The notes: a model not told the origin generated them from the letters alone. A DNA stretch of 48,123 nucleotides from an uncultured Paracoccaceae bacterium (GCA_938016515.1 CALILP010000141.1:1-48123); one strand, 5' to 3'. Counted from the first letter of the stretch, positions 20,047-30,609 are shown. Made by a program: numbers and translations.

Positions 20047-21120
20047 ATGACCGCTATCGACCCAGATACCCTCGCTACCGAAGAACGCCGCGCCCGGTGG
20101 TTCACCCGTATCAACAAGGCAGATGCATGGTTTCAAGTGCTGGGACTGGCATGGATGACTCCGATCCTCAAGGCGGCCGCGGGGGATAATCCCCGCGCCC
20201 AGATGTCTGAAATCTGGCGGCTTCTTGGGGTGCCTTTGCTTGCCATTATGGTCTTCATCGGCGCTTGGGCCACCTTGGCACCAACGGTGCAAACCTCCCT
20301 CGGTGCGGTCCCTGGCCCAGCGCAGGTCTGGGAACAAGCGGTTAACCTCAATGCCGACGCAATCCGCGAAGGCGAGAAGGAAGCAGCCTTTTATGAACGC
20401 CAAGACGCCCGCAACGCAGAACTTATTGCCAACGACCGCGCCGATGACGTCAAACAACGGGTCTACACCGGCAAACCCACATATTACCAACAGATCTGGA
20501 CTTCGATTAAGACCGTTTTCTTCGGCTTTCTGATCGCCTCGATCATTGCCATCCCACTTGGGATCATGGCCGGGCTCTCTGCCACAGCAAACGCGGCAAT
20601 CAATCCCCTGATCCAGATTTTCAAACCGGTCAGCCCATTGGCCTGGCTGCCGATCGTCACGATGGTCGTCTCGGCACTTTATGCGACAAACGACGGGATG
20701 TTCTCCAAGTCATTCCTTGTGTCAGCGATCACCGTGACCCTGTGTTCGCTCTGGCCCACCTTGATCAACACAGCCCTTGGGGTGTCATCCATCGACAAGG
20801 ATCTGGTCAGTGTCTCCAAGGTTTTGAAGATGTCCACCTATTCCAAGATCACCAAACTGGTCCTGCCCTCGGCGCTCCCGCTGATCTTCACCGGATTGCG
20901 CCTGTCACTGGGTGTCGGCTGGATGGTTCTGATCGCCGCAGAGATGCTGGCGCAGAACCCCGGACTTGGGAAATTCGTTTGGGATGAATTCCAGAACGGG
21001 TCGTCCCAATCGCTGGCCAAGATCATGGTCGCCGTCGTCACCATCGGCATCATCGGCTTCCTGCTCGACCGGGTCATGTACGCCCTGCAATCCATGTTCA
21101 CCTTCTCAGAAAACCGGTAA
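20047..21120 (+). CDS. nrtB: Nitrate ABC transporter permease
   Basis: BPD permease with NrtB-type FKPVSPLAWLPIVTMVVSALY and LVLPSALPLIFTGLRLSLGVGWMVLIAAEML. Confidence 0.92.
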   Translation: MTAIDPDTLATEERRARWFTRINKADAWFQVLGLAWMTPILKAAAGDNPRAQMSEIWRLLGVPLLAIMVFIGAWATLAPTVQTSLGAVPGPAQVWEQAVNLNADAIREGEKEAAFYERQDARNAELIANDRADDVKQRVYTGKPTYYQQIWTSIKTVFFGFLIASIIAIPLGIMAGLSATANAAINPLIQIFKPVSPLAWLPIVTMVVSALYATNDGMFSKSFLVSAITVTLCSLWPTLINTALGVSSIDKDLVSVSKVLKMSTYSKITKLVLPSALPLIFTGLRLSLGVGWMVLIAAEMLAQNPGLGKFVWDEFQNGSSQSLAKIMVAVVTIGIIGFLLDRVMYALQSMFTFSENR

Positions 21121-21125
21121 AGCAT

Positions 21126-22805
21126 ATGCCCATTCTTAGCTTCAAAGACGTGAACAAAGGCTTCGGCACTGGGACCCACCGTGCCGATATCCTCAAAAAC
21201 ATCACCCTTGATGTGGCAGAGGGAGAGTTCGTTGCGATCCTTGGGTTTTCCGGCACCGGAAAATCCACACTGATGAACCTTATCGCAGGGCTGGAAAGGC
21301 CCGACAGCGGCAGCGTCACCTTCAAGGACAAACCCATCACCGGACCCGGACCCGACCGGGGGCTGGTGTTTCAAAGCTACTCGTTGATGCCGTGGCTGAC
21401 GGTCGGCGGCAACATCGGGCTGGCGGTCGATGCCGTGTTCCCCCGTTTGTCCAAAACGGAACGTGCCGCAAAGATCGACCACTATGTCGGCATGGTTGGC
21501 TTGTCTCACGCCATATCCCGGCGGCCCGCCGAACTGTCTGGTGGCATGCGACAGCGTGTATCCGTCGCCCGCGCGTTGGCGATGAACCCCGAAATGCTGC
21601 TGCTGGACGAACCGCTGTCAGCTTTGGATGCGCTCACCCGCGCGAACCTGGCCGATGAAATCCTTGATATCTGGGAGCAGGACAAGAAGACCTGCATCCT
21701 GATCACCAATGATGTGGACGAAGCGATCCTGCTGGCCGACCGGATCATCCCCCTGAACCCCGATGGCACCCTGGGGGACGCGGTTTCCGTCAAAATCCCC
21801 CGCCCCCGCGACCGCACCGCGATGAATGATAATGCGACGTTCAAGGCCCTGCGCGCGCAGGTCACCAAGTACTTGATGGACGTGGGCATCGCGGCAAAGG
21901 TCAAGGAAACTCGGACGTTGCCGCAAGTGACCCCAATCCACGGTGTACCTGCGGCTGTCGCCAAAGCGCAGGAAGGCGGGATCGAAGAGCGGTTTTTGAC
22001 CTTTGCAGGATTGCACAAGGTGTATCCAACCCCGAAGGGCCCTCTGACGGTTGTCGAAGACTTCGATCTCAAGATCAACAAAGGCGAATTCATCAGTCTG
22101 ATCGGCCATTCCGGCTGTGGCAAATCCACGGTTCTGACGATGGCCGCCGGTCTGAACCCGATCAGTAAAGGTGCCATCCGCCTTGATGGCTGGAATGTCG
22201 AAGGCGCGGACCCCGAACGCGCTGTCGTATTTCAATCGCCCAACCTGTTTCCGTGGCTCACCGCCAAAGAGAACGTCGCAATCGGGGTGGACAAGGTATA
22301 CCCCAAAGCCTCGCGCGCGGAACGTCAGGACGTCATCGAATACTACCTCGAACGTGTCGGTTTGGCGGACAGCATGGACAAACAGGCTTCGTCCCTGTCG
22401 AACGGCATGAAGCAACGTGTCGGGATTGCCCGCGCCTTTGCTCTCTCCCCTAAATTGCTGTTGCTGGACGAGCCGTTTGGGATGCTCGACAGCCTCACCC
22501 GTTGGGAGTTGCAAGAAGTCCTGATGGAGGTTTGGTCACGCACCAAAGTCACCGCGATCTGCGTCACACACGATGTCGACGAGGCGATCCTTTTGGCGGA
22601 CCGCGTCGTGATGATGACCAACGGACCGCAAGCAACCATCGGCAAGATCACGGGCGTCAACTTGCCCCGGCCGCGCACCCGCAAAACCCTGTTGGAGCAT
22701 CCAGATTACTACAACTACCGCGCCGAGATCCTGAATTTCCTTGAAGAGTATGAGCACGGCGCAAAGCCGAATTCGCAACCCAAACCAGCAGTGGCGGCAG
22801 AATAA
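21126..22805 (+). CDS. Fused tandem nitrate ABC ATPase (NrtC-NrtD-like, two NBDs in one chain)
   Basis: 559 aa with two Walker A sites (GFSGTGKST, GHSGCGKST), two signatures (LSGGMRQR, LSNGMKQR) and two Walker B sites (MLLLDEPLSALD, LLLLDEPFGMLD). Confidence 0.92.
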   Translation: MPILSFKDVNKGFGTGTHRADILKNITLDVAEGEFVAILGFSGTGKSTLMNLIAGLERPDSGSVTFKDKPITGPGPDRGLVFQSYSLMPWLTVGGNIGLAVDAVFPRLSKTERAAKIDHYVGMVGLSHAISRRPAELSGGMRQRVSVARALAMNPEMLLLDEPLSALDALTRANLADEILDIWEQDKKTCILITNDVDEAILLADRIIPLNPDGTLGDAVSVKIPRPRDRTAMNDNATFKALRAQVTKYLMDVGIAAKVKETRTLPQVTPIHGVPAAVAKAQEGGIEERFLTFAGLHKVYPTPKGPLTVVEDFDLKINKGEFISLIGHSGCGKSTVLTMAAGLNPISKGAIRLDGWNVEGADPERAVVFQSPNLFPWLTAKENVAIGVDKVYPKASRAERQDVIEYYLERVGLADSMDKQASSLSNGMKQRVGIARAFALSPKLLLLDEPFGMLDSLTRWELQEVLMEVWSRTKVTAICVTHDVDEAILLADRVVMMTNGPQATIGKITGVNLPRPRTRKTLLEHPDYYNYRAEILNFLEEYEHGAKPNSQPKPAVAAE

Positions 22806-25240
22806 TGACTCAGAAACTGATCATCATCGGTGCAGGCATGGCGACAGGCCGCGCCTTGGAACATTTGCTGGACAGCAACGCTGACTTCGACATCACCCTG
22901 TTCAACGCAGAGCCGCGTGGCAACTACAACCGCATCATGCTGTCCCCTGTTCTGTCGGGCGACAAAACCTACCCCGAAATCGAAACCCACACCGACGCAT
23001 GGTACACCGAGAACAACATCACATGTCGCTTCGGCGAACGGATTGCCGCGATTGACAGGACAGCCAAGACCGTCACCGCCGAAAATGGCGAGGTTCTGCC
23101 CTACGACAAGTTGCTTTTTGGGACTGGGTCAAACCCCTTCATGATCCCCCTGCCCGGACACGACCTTGAAGGCGTCATCGCCTACCGCGATCTCGAAGAC
23201 ACCCAACGCATGATGGACCTTGGCGCAGGCAACAGATGCGTCGTCATTGGCGGCGGTCTTCTTGGCCTTGAAGCAGCAGCAGGCATGGCCGCGCGGGGTG
23301 TCGACGTCACGGTCGTGCACATCATGCCCCACCTGATGGAACGCCAGTTAGACGAAGCCGCAGGATATCTTCTGCGCAAAGCGCTGGTCGACAAAGGCAT
23401 CACCGTCAAATGTGCTGCCAACTCCAAGGAAATCCTTGGCCAAGACGGTCACGTTCGCGCGCTTTTGCTGGATGATGGAACCGAATTGCCCTGCGATCTG
23501 CTGGTCATGGCCGTTGGCATTCGGCCGAATGTCAAACTGGCGCAAGAGGCAGGGTTGGCCGTTGGCAAAGGCATTCATGTGGACGATCAGATGGTCACCT
23601 CGGATGCTGATGTGCTGGCTGTCGGAGAATGCGTTGAACATAACGGCGCAATCTTTGGGCTGGTCGCCCCACTTTACGATCAAGCCAAAGTGGCTGCGGC
23701 TACCCTGTTGGGTCAACCCGCGCAGTTCGTCCAGAAAGAGCTGTCCACCAAACTGAAAGTCACCGGCTGTGATCTGTTCAGCGCAGGCGACTTTGCCGAG
23801 GGCGAAGGCCGCGAAGACATCGTCTTCCGTGACCCGGCCCGCGGCGTGTATCGCCGTCTGGTGATCAAAGATAACGTCATTGTTGGTGCGGTCATGTACG
23901 GCGACACCGCCGACAGCAATTGGTTCTTCGGGCTGATCCGCGACAAGACCGACATCGCAGACATGCGCGACACGCTGATCTTTGGCCCCGCCTATCAGGG
24001 AGGGTCCGCCGCGGACCCGCTCTTAGCCGTTGCAGCCTTACCGCGTGACGCGGAAATCTGTGGGTGCAACGGCATTTGCAAAGGACAGATCGAAGACGCG
24101 ATTGCGGCAGGAGCTACCGATCTCGGCGCTGTACGCAGCGTGACAAAAGCCTCTGGGTCCTGCGGGACTTGCACAGGCTTGGTCGAACAGGTTCTGGCGG
24201 TCACACTTGGCGATGACTTCGTGGTCCCTGCGGCCGCAGGGATTTGTGGCTGCACGGATATGACCCACGAAGACGTGCGGCGCATGATCAAAAGTCAGTC
24301 GTTGAAATCCATGCCAGCGGTCTGGCAAGCCTGCGGCTGGAAAACCTCCTGCGGCTGCCATGTTTGCCGACCCGCGCTCAACTTCTACCTGCTGGCAGAC
24401 TGGCCGCTGGAGTATCAAGACGACCCGCAATCGCGGTTTATCAACGAACGCAAGCACGCAAATATCCAGAAAGACGGCACATTTTCCGTGGTCCCCCGCA
24501 TGTGGGGCGGGATCACCACACCCGACGAGCTGCGCGCGATTGCCGATGCCGCTGATAAGTTCGCGGTGCCGACGGTGAAGGTCACGGGCGGGCAACGTAT
24601 CGACCTGCTGGGTGTGAAGGGCGAGGATTTGCCCGCAATCTGGAAAGACCTCAACGATGCAGGCATGGTCTCTGGTCACGCCTATTCCAAAGGCTTGCGG
24701 ACGGTGAAGACCTGCGTTGGCACCGATCATTGCCGCTTTGGGACCCAAGACAGCACCGGCCTTGGGATCAAGCTGGAAAAGACACTGTGGGGGTCATGGA
24801 CTCCGCACAAACTGAAGCTTGCTGTATCGGGTTGTCCGCGCAACTGCGCCGAGGCGACATGCAAGGACATTGGCGTCGTGTGCGTCGACAGCGGCTACCA
24901 GATCAGCATCGGCGGTGCTGCTGGCATGGACGTGCGCGAGACCGCGTTGATCGCGCAAGTCCCAACCGAAGATGAAGTCATCGACGTCATCAAGGCCATC
25001 ACCCAATCCTACCGCGAGAACGCCAAGTATCTTGATCGGATATACAAATGGATGGGCAAAGTGGGCCTCGATTGGATCAGGGACCAAACCGTCGATGATC
25101 TGGACAATCGCGCCGCCTTGGTCGCCCGGTTCGAGGTCTCGCAATCCATCTATCGGGCCGACCCGTGGGCTGCTCATGTGACGCAAAAGTCCGAAAGCTA
25201 CCAACCCCTTGCTGATCTTTCGCTGGAGGCCGCAGAATGA
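22805..25240 (+). CDS. nirB: Assimilatory NAD(P)H nitrite reductase large subunit
   Basis: 811 aa; FAD motif KLIIIGAGMATGRALEHLL; BFD-type [2Fe-2S] CGCNGICKGQIEDAI; siroheme/4Fe-4S CVGTDHCRFGTQDS and SGCPRNCAEATCKDIGVV. Confidence 0.97.
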   Translation: MTQKLIIIGAGMATGRALEHLLDSNADFDITLFNAEPRGNYNRIMLSPVLSGDKTYPEIETHTDAWYTENNITCRFGERIAAIDRTAKTVTAENGEVLPYDKLLFGTGSNPFMIPLPGHDLEGVIAYRDLEDTQRMMDLGAGNRCVVIGGGLLGLEAAAGMAARGVDVTVVHIMPHLMERQLDEAAGYLLRKALVDKGITVKCAANSKEILGQDGHVRALLLDDGTELPCDLLVMAVGIRPNVKLAQEAGLAVGKGIHVDDQMVTSDADVLAVGECVEHNGAIFGLVAPLYDQAKVAAATLLGQPAQFVQKELSTKLKVTGCDLFSAGDFAEGEGREDIVFRDPARGVYRRLVIKDNVIVGAVMYGDTADSNWFFGLIRDKTDIADMRDTLIFGPAYQGGSAADPLLAVAALPRDAEICGCNGICKGQIEDAIAAGATDLGAVRSVTKASGSCGTCTGLVEQVLAVTLGDDFVVPAAAGICGCTDMTHEDVRRMIKSQSLKSMPAVWQACGWKTSCGCHVCRPALNFYLLADWPLEYQDDPQSRFINERKHANIQKDGTFSVVPRMWGGITTPDELRAIADAADKFAVPTVKVTGGQRIDLLGVKGEDLPAIWKDLNDAGMVSGHAYSKGLRTVKTCVGTDHCRFGTQDSTGLGIKLEKTLWGSWTPHKLKLAVSGCPRNCAEATCKDIGVVCVDSGYQISIGGAAGMDVRETALIAQVPTEDEVIDVIKAITQSYRENAKYLDRIYKWMGKVGLDWIRDQTVDDLDNRAALVARFEVSQSIYRADPWAAHVTQKSESYQPLADLSLEAAE

Positions 25241-25572
25241 GCCATTGGATCGATATCGCAGCCCTCGACAGCATCCCCCAACGCGGTGCCCGGCTGGTCA
25301 AAACCCGTCACGGCTGTGTGGCAGTGTTCCGGACCGGCACAGACGAGGTCTATGCCCTCGACAACGCCTGCCCCCACAAGAACGGACCACTGGCCGAGGG
25401 GATCGTGCATGGATCCGCCGTGACATGCCCGCTGCACAACTGGGTGATTTCACTTGAGACAGGTCAGGTCCAAGGCGCAGACGAGGGTCAGGTAGCGACC
25501 TACCCTGCACGCATCGAAAGTGGTCGTGTCTTACTGGACGCGGCACGCCTGCAACACCGGGCTGTGGCGTGA
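25237..25572 (+). CDS. nirD: Nitrite reductase small subunit (Rieske-like)
   Basis: 111 aa with CPHKNGPLAEGIVHGSAVTCPLHNWVISLETG; ATGA overlap with nirB. Confidence 0.95.
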   Translation: MSHWIDIAALDSIPQRGARLVKTRHGCVAVFRTGTDEVYALDNACPHKNGPLAEGIVHGSAVTCPLHNWVISLETGQVQGADEGQVATYPARIESGRVLLDAARLQHRAVA

Positions 25573-28145
25573 CGGCGACCAAGACAACCTGCCCCTATTG
25601 CGGGGTCGGCTGCGGTGTGCTGGCCCGCGCTGACGGCACCATCAAAGGGGACCCGGATCACCCCGCCAACTTCGGGCGGCTCTGCTCCAAAGGGGCGGCC
25701 TTGGGCGAAACCATTGATCTTGAGGGGCGTTTGCTGAACCCGAAGGTCGACGGGCAAGACGCGAGGTGGGACACAGCCCTTGGCAAAGTTGCCACCGCCT
25801 TCAGCGATGCAATCCGGGATCATGGACCTGACAGTGTGGCTTTCTATGTCTCGGGTCAGTTGCTGACAGAAGACTACTACGTGGCCAATAAGCTGATGAA
25901 AGGTTTCATCGGGTCGGCAAACATCGACACGAATTCAAGGCTTTGCATGGCCTCGTCTGTTGCGGGTCATAAACGGGCCTTCGGGACGGATACTGTGCCC
26001 GGCACCTACCAAGACCTGGAAGAGGCTGATCTGATCGTCCTTGTCGGTTCCAACCTTGCATGGTGTCACCCGGTCCTGCACCAACGCATCGCCGCGGCAA
26101 AGGCCGACCGGCCGGACATGTCAGTCGTCAACATCGACCCGCGCCGCACGGCCACAACTGATCTGGCTGACCTGCATCTGCAAATCGCACCTGACGGAGA
26201 CGTCGCCCTATTCAATGGGTTGCTTGCGCATCTTGCTGACACGCAAGCGCTTGATCTGGGTTACGTCCATGATCATGTACAGGGCTGTCATGATGCGGTT
26301 CACGCGGCCCGCGACAGCGACACAGACGACACAGGTCTGTCCAGCCAAGACCTGCACCAATTCTACCACCTCTGGACCAATACCCAAAAGGTGGTCACGA
26401 TCTATTCCCAAGGCGTCAATCAGTCCGCCTGCGGGACCGACAAGGTCAATGCGATCCTGAATTGCCACCTTGCAACAGGCCGGATCGGTAAGCCGGGCAT
26501 GGGTCCCTTCTCGGTCACGGGCCAACCCAATGCGATGGGCGGACGCGAAGTAGGCGGTTTGGCGAATATGTTGGCCAATCACCTAGATATTGAAAACACA
26601 GATCACCGTGCCGCCGTCCAAAATTTCTGGACCAGCCCAACCATCAGCACAAAACCGGGCCTCAAAGCGGTTGATCTGTTTCAAGCCTGCGCAGACGGCA
26701 AGATCAAAGCGTTGTGGATCATGTCGACCAACCCCGCCGTCAGCATGCCCGAGGCAGATCATGTGGCTGCAGCCATTAGAAATGTGCCCTTTGTCGCGGT
26801 GTCCGACATCATGGCGCGCACGGATACGGGCGATCTGGCAGACGTGTTGCTGCCCGCGACAGGCTGGGGCGAAAAGGACGGCACAGTCACAAATTCAGAG
26901 CGACGGATCTCGCGCCAACGCGCCTTTCTGCCCGCACCCGGCCAAGCTCGGCCCGACTGGCAGATCATGTGCGACGTCGCGACCCGGATGGGATGGGGGG
27001 AAGCGTTCCCCTATGAAACGCCGGCGCAGATCTTTGCCGAATATGTCTCCCTGTCTGCGGCCACCCGCGACTTTGGGCGCGACCTTGACCTAAGCATCTT
27101 TGCGGACGTCGATTATGCCCGGATGATCCCAACACAATGGCCCCGCGATGGACAACGCTTTTTCGCAGATGGGCAGTTCTATCATCCCGACGGCAAAGCG
27201 CGGATGCTTTCCGTCACCGCACCACGGATCAAACAGCACGACATGCTGACACTCAACACAGGCCGCAATCGCGATCAGTGGCATACGATGACACGCACCG
27301 GCAAAGCGCCCCGCCTTGGGGCGCATCTGGCTGAACCTTATGCAGAAATCCACCCCAGTGATGCAGCACATAACGGGATTGAGGCCGGTGATCTGGTCAA
27401 AATCAACAGCCCTCAAGGGCAGGGTATCTTTCGTGCACTGACGACACAGCGTCTGGCGAAAGGGCAGATCTTTGCCCCCATGCACTGGACCCGTCAGCGA
27501 TCCAGCGCCGGGACCGTGAACAGCGTGACCGCGTCACATGTTGACCCGGTGTCAGGGCAACCAGCACTCAAATCCAGCGCAGTGACGATCAGCAGGTTTG
27601 ACGCGGCGTGGTATGCTTTCGCTGCATCCATCCAAGACATGTCAGCTGATGCGGATTACGCCGCTGTGGCCCGCAGCTTGACCGGATGGCAAGGTGAATT
27701 TGCAGGGCTGACGGTGCCACCCGATTGGGCCGACTACGCCCGCAAAATGCTTAAGACAGGCGATGATGTTGCTGCGATGGTCGATACGCAAACCGGACAA
27801 ACCCGGCTTGCGTTTCACGCCAATGGCACCCTGACGGGCCTGTTCTTTGCTGGGGCAAGCCCAGTCGCCTTGGCGCGAAGCCACGCAATTGCGCTGGTCG
27901 GCACCGATACGCCGCCGTTGCAAGCCTTGGCGGGGCGCGCCAGCAAGGATCAACCAGATCCCGGAGCCACCATTTGCGCCTGCATGACCGTCGGGATCAA
28001 CACGCTGCGCGCCGCCATCGCAGGCGGTGCTACGACAGTGGATGCGCTAGGCAAAGCGACGTGTGCAGGAACAAGTTGCGGATCCTGCAGACCGGAGCTG
28101 GCGGCTTTGCTGGCGCAGGCCCCGAACCAGATGGCTGCGGAATGA
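25569..28145 (+). CDS. nasA: Assimilatory nitrate reductase catalytic subunit with C-terminal BFD-like domain
   Basis: TCPYCGVGCGVLA 4Fe-4S motif, molybdopterin oxidoreductase motifs, C-terminal CACMTVGINTLRAAIAGGATTVDALGKATCAGTSCGSCRPEL. Confidence 0.95.
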   Translation: MTATKTTCPYCGVGCGVLARADGTIKGDPDHPANFGRLCSKGAALGETIDLEGRLLNPKVDGQDARWDTALGKVATAFSDAIRDHGPDSVAFYVSGQLLTEDYYVANKLMKGFIGSANIDTNSRLCMASSVAGHKRAFGTDTVPGTYQDLEEADLIVLVGSNLAWCHPVLHQRIAAAKADRPDMSVVNIDPRRTATTDLADLHLQIAPDGDVALFNGLLAHLADTQALDLGYVHDHVQGCHDAVHAARDSDTDDTGLSSQDLHQFYHLWTNTQKVVTIYSQGVNQSACGTDKVNAILNCHLATGRIGKPGMGPFSVTGQPNAMGGREVGGLANMLANHLDIENTDHRAAVQNFWTSPTISTKPGLKAVDLFQACADGKIKALWIMSTNPAVSMPEADHVAAAIRNVPFVAVSDIMARTDTGDLADVLLPATGWGEKDGTVTNSERRISRQRAFLPAPGQARPDWQIMCDVATRMGWGEAFPYETPAQIFAEYVSLSAATRDFGRDLDLSIFADVDYARMIPTQWPRDGQRFFADGQFYHPDGKARMLSVTAPRIKQHDMLTLNTGRNRDQWHTMTRTGKAPRLGAHLAEPYAEIHPSDAAHNGIEAGDLVKINSPQGQGIFRALTTQRLAKGQIFAPMHWTRQRSSAGTVNSVTASHVDPVSGQPALKSSAVTISRFDAAWYAFAASIQDMSADADYAAVARSLTGWQGEFAGLTVPPDWADYARKMLKTGDDVAAMVDTQTGQTRLAFHANGTLTGLFFAGASPVALARSHAIALVGTDTPPLQALAGRASKDQPDPGATICACMTVGINTLRAAIAGGATTVDALGKATCAGTSCGSCRPELAALLAQAPNQMAAE

Positions 28146-29086
28146 CACTGGCCCCTTTCGTGCGCATCGTGGCCCAAGGCAAGGGCCGGGCCCGCGCGCT
28201 TACCCAAGCCGAAGCCTTTGAAGCGATGCAGATCATCCTGTCCGGCCAAGCCGCACCCGAAGCGGTCGGCGCGCTGCTGATGGTGTTGCGCCTGCGTGGC
28301 GAGGAAGACGCGGAAATCGCAGGCTTCACGCAAGCCCTGCGCAGCCACGTCGCAGCAAAACTCCCGCAAGCGGATCTCGATTGGCCGTGTTATGCCGCCG
28401 GGCGCACACGGGGGGCACCTTTGTTCCTGCTGTCGGCGCGATTAGTCGCGCAGGCCGGATACCGCGTGGCGCTGCACGGTTGGAATTCGCATCAAAACAC
28501 TGTCGCCGACCCGCGGGCCGCCTTTGCAGCGTTGGATCTGGATGCGCCAAACCTGCGCTACCACCCGCTTGAAACGCTTAGCCCCACCGCCTTCGCCCTG
28601 CTTGGCCTGCGTGACACGTTCGGATTGCGATCCTGCATCAACACAGTCTTGCGCATGTGGAATCCATCGCAAGCGCCCGCCTCTGTGCAGGGCGTCTTTC
28701 ATCCCACCTACCGGGGTTTACAGACCCGCGCGGCAGAACTCCTGGGCGACCAGACCCTGACCGTGATCAAAGGAGGTGGGGGCGAGTTTGAACGCCACCC
28801 CTCAAAGGACGCCGCCATCTTTGGCCTGCGTAACGGGCAGCCACTGAACACCGTAGCACCAGCCATCCTGACGGACAACCGTCGCCTTCATGATCCGGAT
28901 CAAGCCATTGATATAGCTGGGCTTTGGTTTGGAACCACACATGACCCGTTTGCCCAATCCGTTGTCACCGGCACCGCGGCCCTGGCGCTTTGGACTGTCG
29001 GTGCAGCCCCCACAATGACAACAGCCCACGACCTCGCAGCCTCACTTTGGCAAGAGCGCCATACCCAAGATCGGAGAACGGCATGA
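28142..29086 (+). CDS. TrpD2-like / anthranilate-phosphoribosyltransferase-fold protein (often annotated glycosyl transferase family)
   Basis: Helical N-domain LTQAEAFEAMQIILSGQAAPEAVGALLMVLRLRGEEDAEIAGFTQALR and VIKGGGGEFERHP; ATGA overlaps with nasA and cysG. Confidence 0.78.
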   Translation: MTLAPFVRIVAQGKGRARALTQAEAFEAMQIILSGQAAPEAVGALLMVLRLRGEEDAEIAGFTQALRSHVAAKLPQADLDWPCYAAGRTRGAPLFLLSARLVAQAGYRVALHGWNSHQNTVADPRAAFAALDLDAPNLRYHPLETLSPTAFALLGLRDTFGLRSCINTVLRMWNPSQAPASVQGVFHPTYRGLQTRAAELLGDQTLTVIKGGGGEFERHPSKDAAIFGLRNGQPLNTVAPAILTDNRRLHDPDQAIDIAGLWFGTTHDPFAQSVVTGTAALALWTVGAAPTMTTAHDLAASLWQERHTQDRRTA

Positions 29087-30501
29087 AGACCTTTCCCATG
29101 TTCCTGCAAATGCAAGGCCGCCGTGTGATCATCGCAGGCGGTGGAGAGCAAGCGGCGCAAAAATGCCGCCTGATACTGAAGACCGAAGCCGCGATTAAAA
29201 TCCTTGCCCCAGCATTAGACCCCGAACTGTCCGATCTACATCGGCAAGGCCGCATCACTTGGTGTCCCGACCTGATCACACCCAACGCTTTCGCTGACGC
29301 CGCGCTTGTCTTCATCGCAACAGGATGCCCCGGCGCAGACGCCAGCCTGCACATGCTTGCCAAAGCTGCAGGTGCAACCGTGAACGTGGTCGACCAGCCG
29401 CACCTTTGCGACGCGCTGACCCCCTCTATCGTGGATCGCAGCCCGGTTGTCGTGGCCATCGGTACCGAAGGAACGGCCCCCGTGCTGGCACGGCAGATCA
29501 AGACCCGTTTGGAAGAGATGTTGGAACCGCGCCTCGGCGATCTGGCAGCCCTTGCAGGCCGCCTGCGGGATCGCGCAGCACATCGGCTGCAACCTCGCGA
29601 CCGGCGTGATCTTTGGCGGTGGGTGTTCTCTGGCCCGGTCCGGCAGACCCACGCGAAAGGCTGCGAACGTGAAGCAGCAAAGCTGATCAAAAGCGCCATC
29701 GACACAGCCAGTTTTGGGGCAGATCATACAGGATCGGTCGCATTGGTCGGGGCCGGGCCCGGATCAAAAGACCTGATTACACTGCGCGGTGTGCAACGCC
29801 TGCAAGAAGCTGATGTGATCTACTACGACCGTCTGATCGACCCCGAAGTTCTGGACCTCGCGCGGAGAGATGCAGAGCGGGTTTACGTCGGCAAAGCCCC
29901 CGGTTGCCATCACTGGCCCCAAGACAAAATCACTGGTGTTCTCGTGGCCGCAGCCAAGCAGGGCAAACGTGTGGTGCGTCTCAAATGCGGCGATCCGGGG
30001 ATCTTCGCGCGCGGCGCAGAAGAAGCAGAAGCTTTGCAGGCCGCTGATATCCCTTTCGAAATTGTACCTGGCGTGACAGCGGCAAGTGCTGCGTCAGCGG
30101 CGATGGGTGGTTTCCTGACTGAACGCGGAGCCTGCGACAAGCTGGCCTTAGTCACCGGGCATTCACATGCAGACGCCAGCCCACCAGATTGGCAATCCCT
30201 TCTTCAACCCGGAACGCGGGTTGCGGTCTACATGGGCGTGGCACATGCGCAAGAAATCGAAGATCAAATCCTGAGTACCGGCCATGCCAACAACATTAAG
30301 ATCGACATTGTGTCGCGTGCCCAACAATCCGATCAGGTCATTTCACACTGTCGCCCGCACGAACTGGTGCGGACGATCCAGCGCGACAAGATTACAAACC
30401 CGGCCATCCTCTTTGTCACACGCTATGTGGAAACCGCATCCAGCCAAAAGTACTCACCTCGTATGGACGGCGTCCCGATACGGGTCATGACCGGTCACTG
30501 A
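29083..30501 (+). CDS. cysG: Siroheme synthase (fused precorrin-2 dehydrogenase/ferrochelatase and uroporphyrinogen-III methyltransferase)
   Basis: MKTFPMFLQMQGRRVIIAGGGEQAAQKCRLIL N-domain; VALVGAGPGSKDLITLRGVQRLQEADVIYYDRLI SUMT domain. Confidence 0.95.
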   Translation: MKTFPMFLQMQGRRVIIAGGGEQAAQKCRLILKTEAAIKILAPALDPELSDLHRQGRITWCPDLITPNAFADAALVFIATGCPGADASLHMLAKAAGATVNVVDQPHLCDALTPSIVDRSPVVVAIGTEGTAPVLARQIKTRLEEMLEPRLGDLAALAGRLRDRAAHRLQPRDRRDLWRWVFSGPVRQTHAKGCEREAAKLIKSAIDTASFGADHTGSVALVGAGPGSKDLITLRGVQRLQEADVIYYDRLIDPEVLDLARRDAERVYVGKAPGCHHWPQDKITGVLVAAAKQGKRVVRLKCGDPGIFARGAEEAEALQAADIPFEIVPGVTAASAASAAMGGFLTERGACDKLALVTGHSHADASPPDWQSLLQPGTRVAVYMGVAHAQEIEDQILSTGHANNIKIDIVSRAQQSDQVISHCRPHELVRTIQRDKITNPAILFVTRYVETASSQKYSPRMDGVPIRVMTGH

Positions 30502-30609
30502 AACCACCTACCCGAGGACGGCCACTGCGATAGGGAAATTTGGGGTGTTGGCGACGGAAAGCAACAGCTGGGACGTATAACGCTCAGACGTCACAAAAGG
30601 ACCGGCAAC

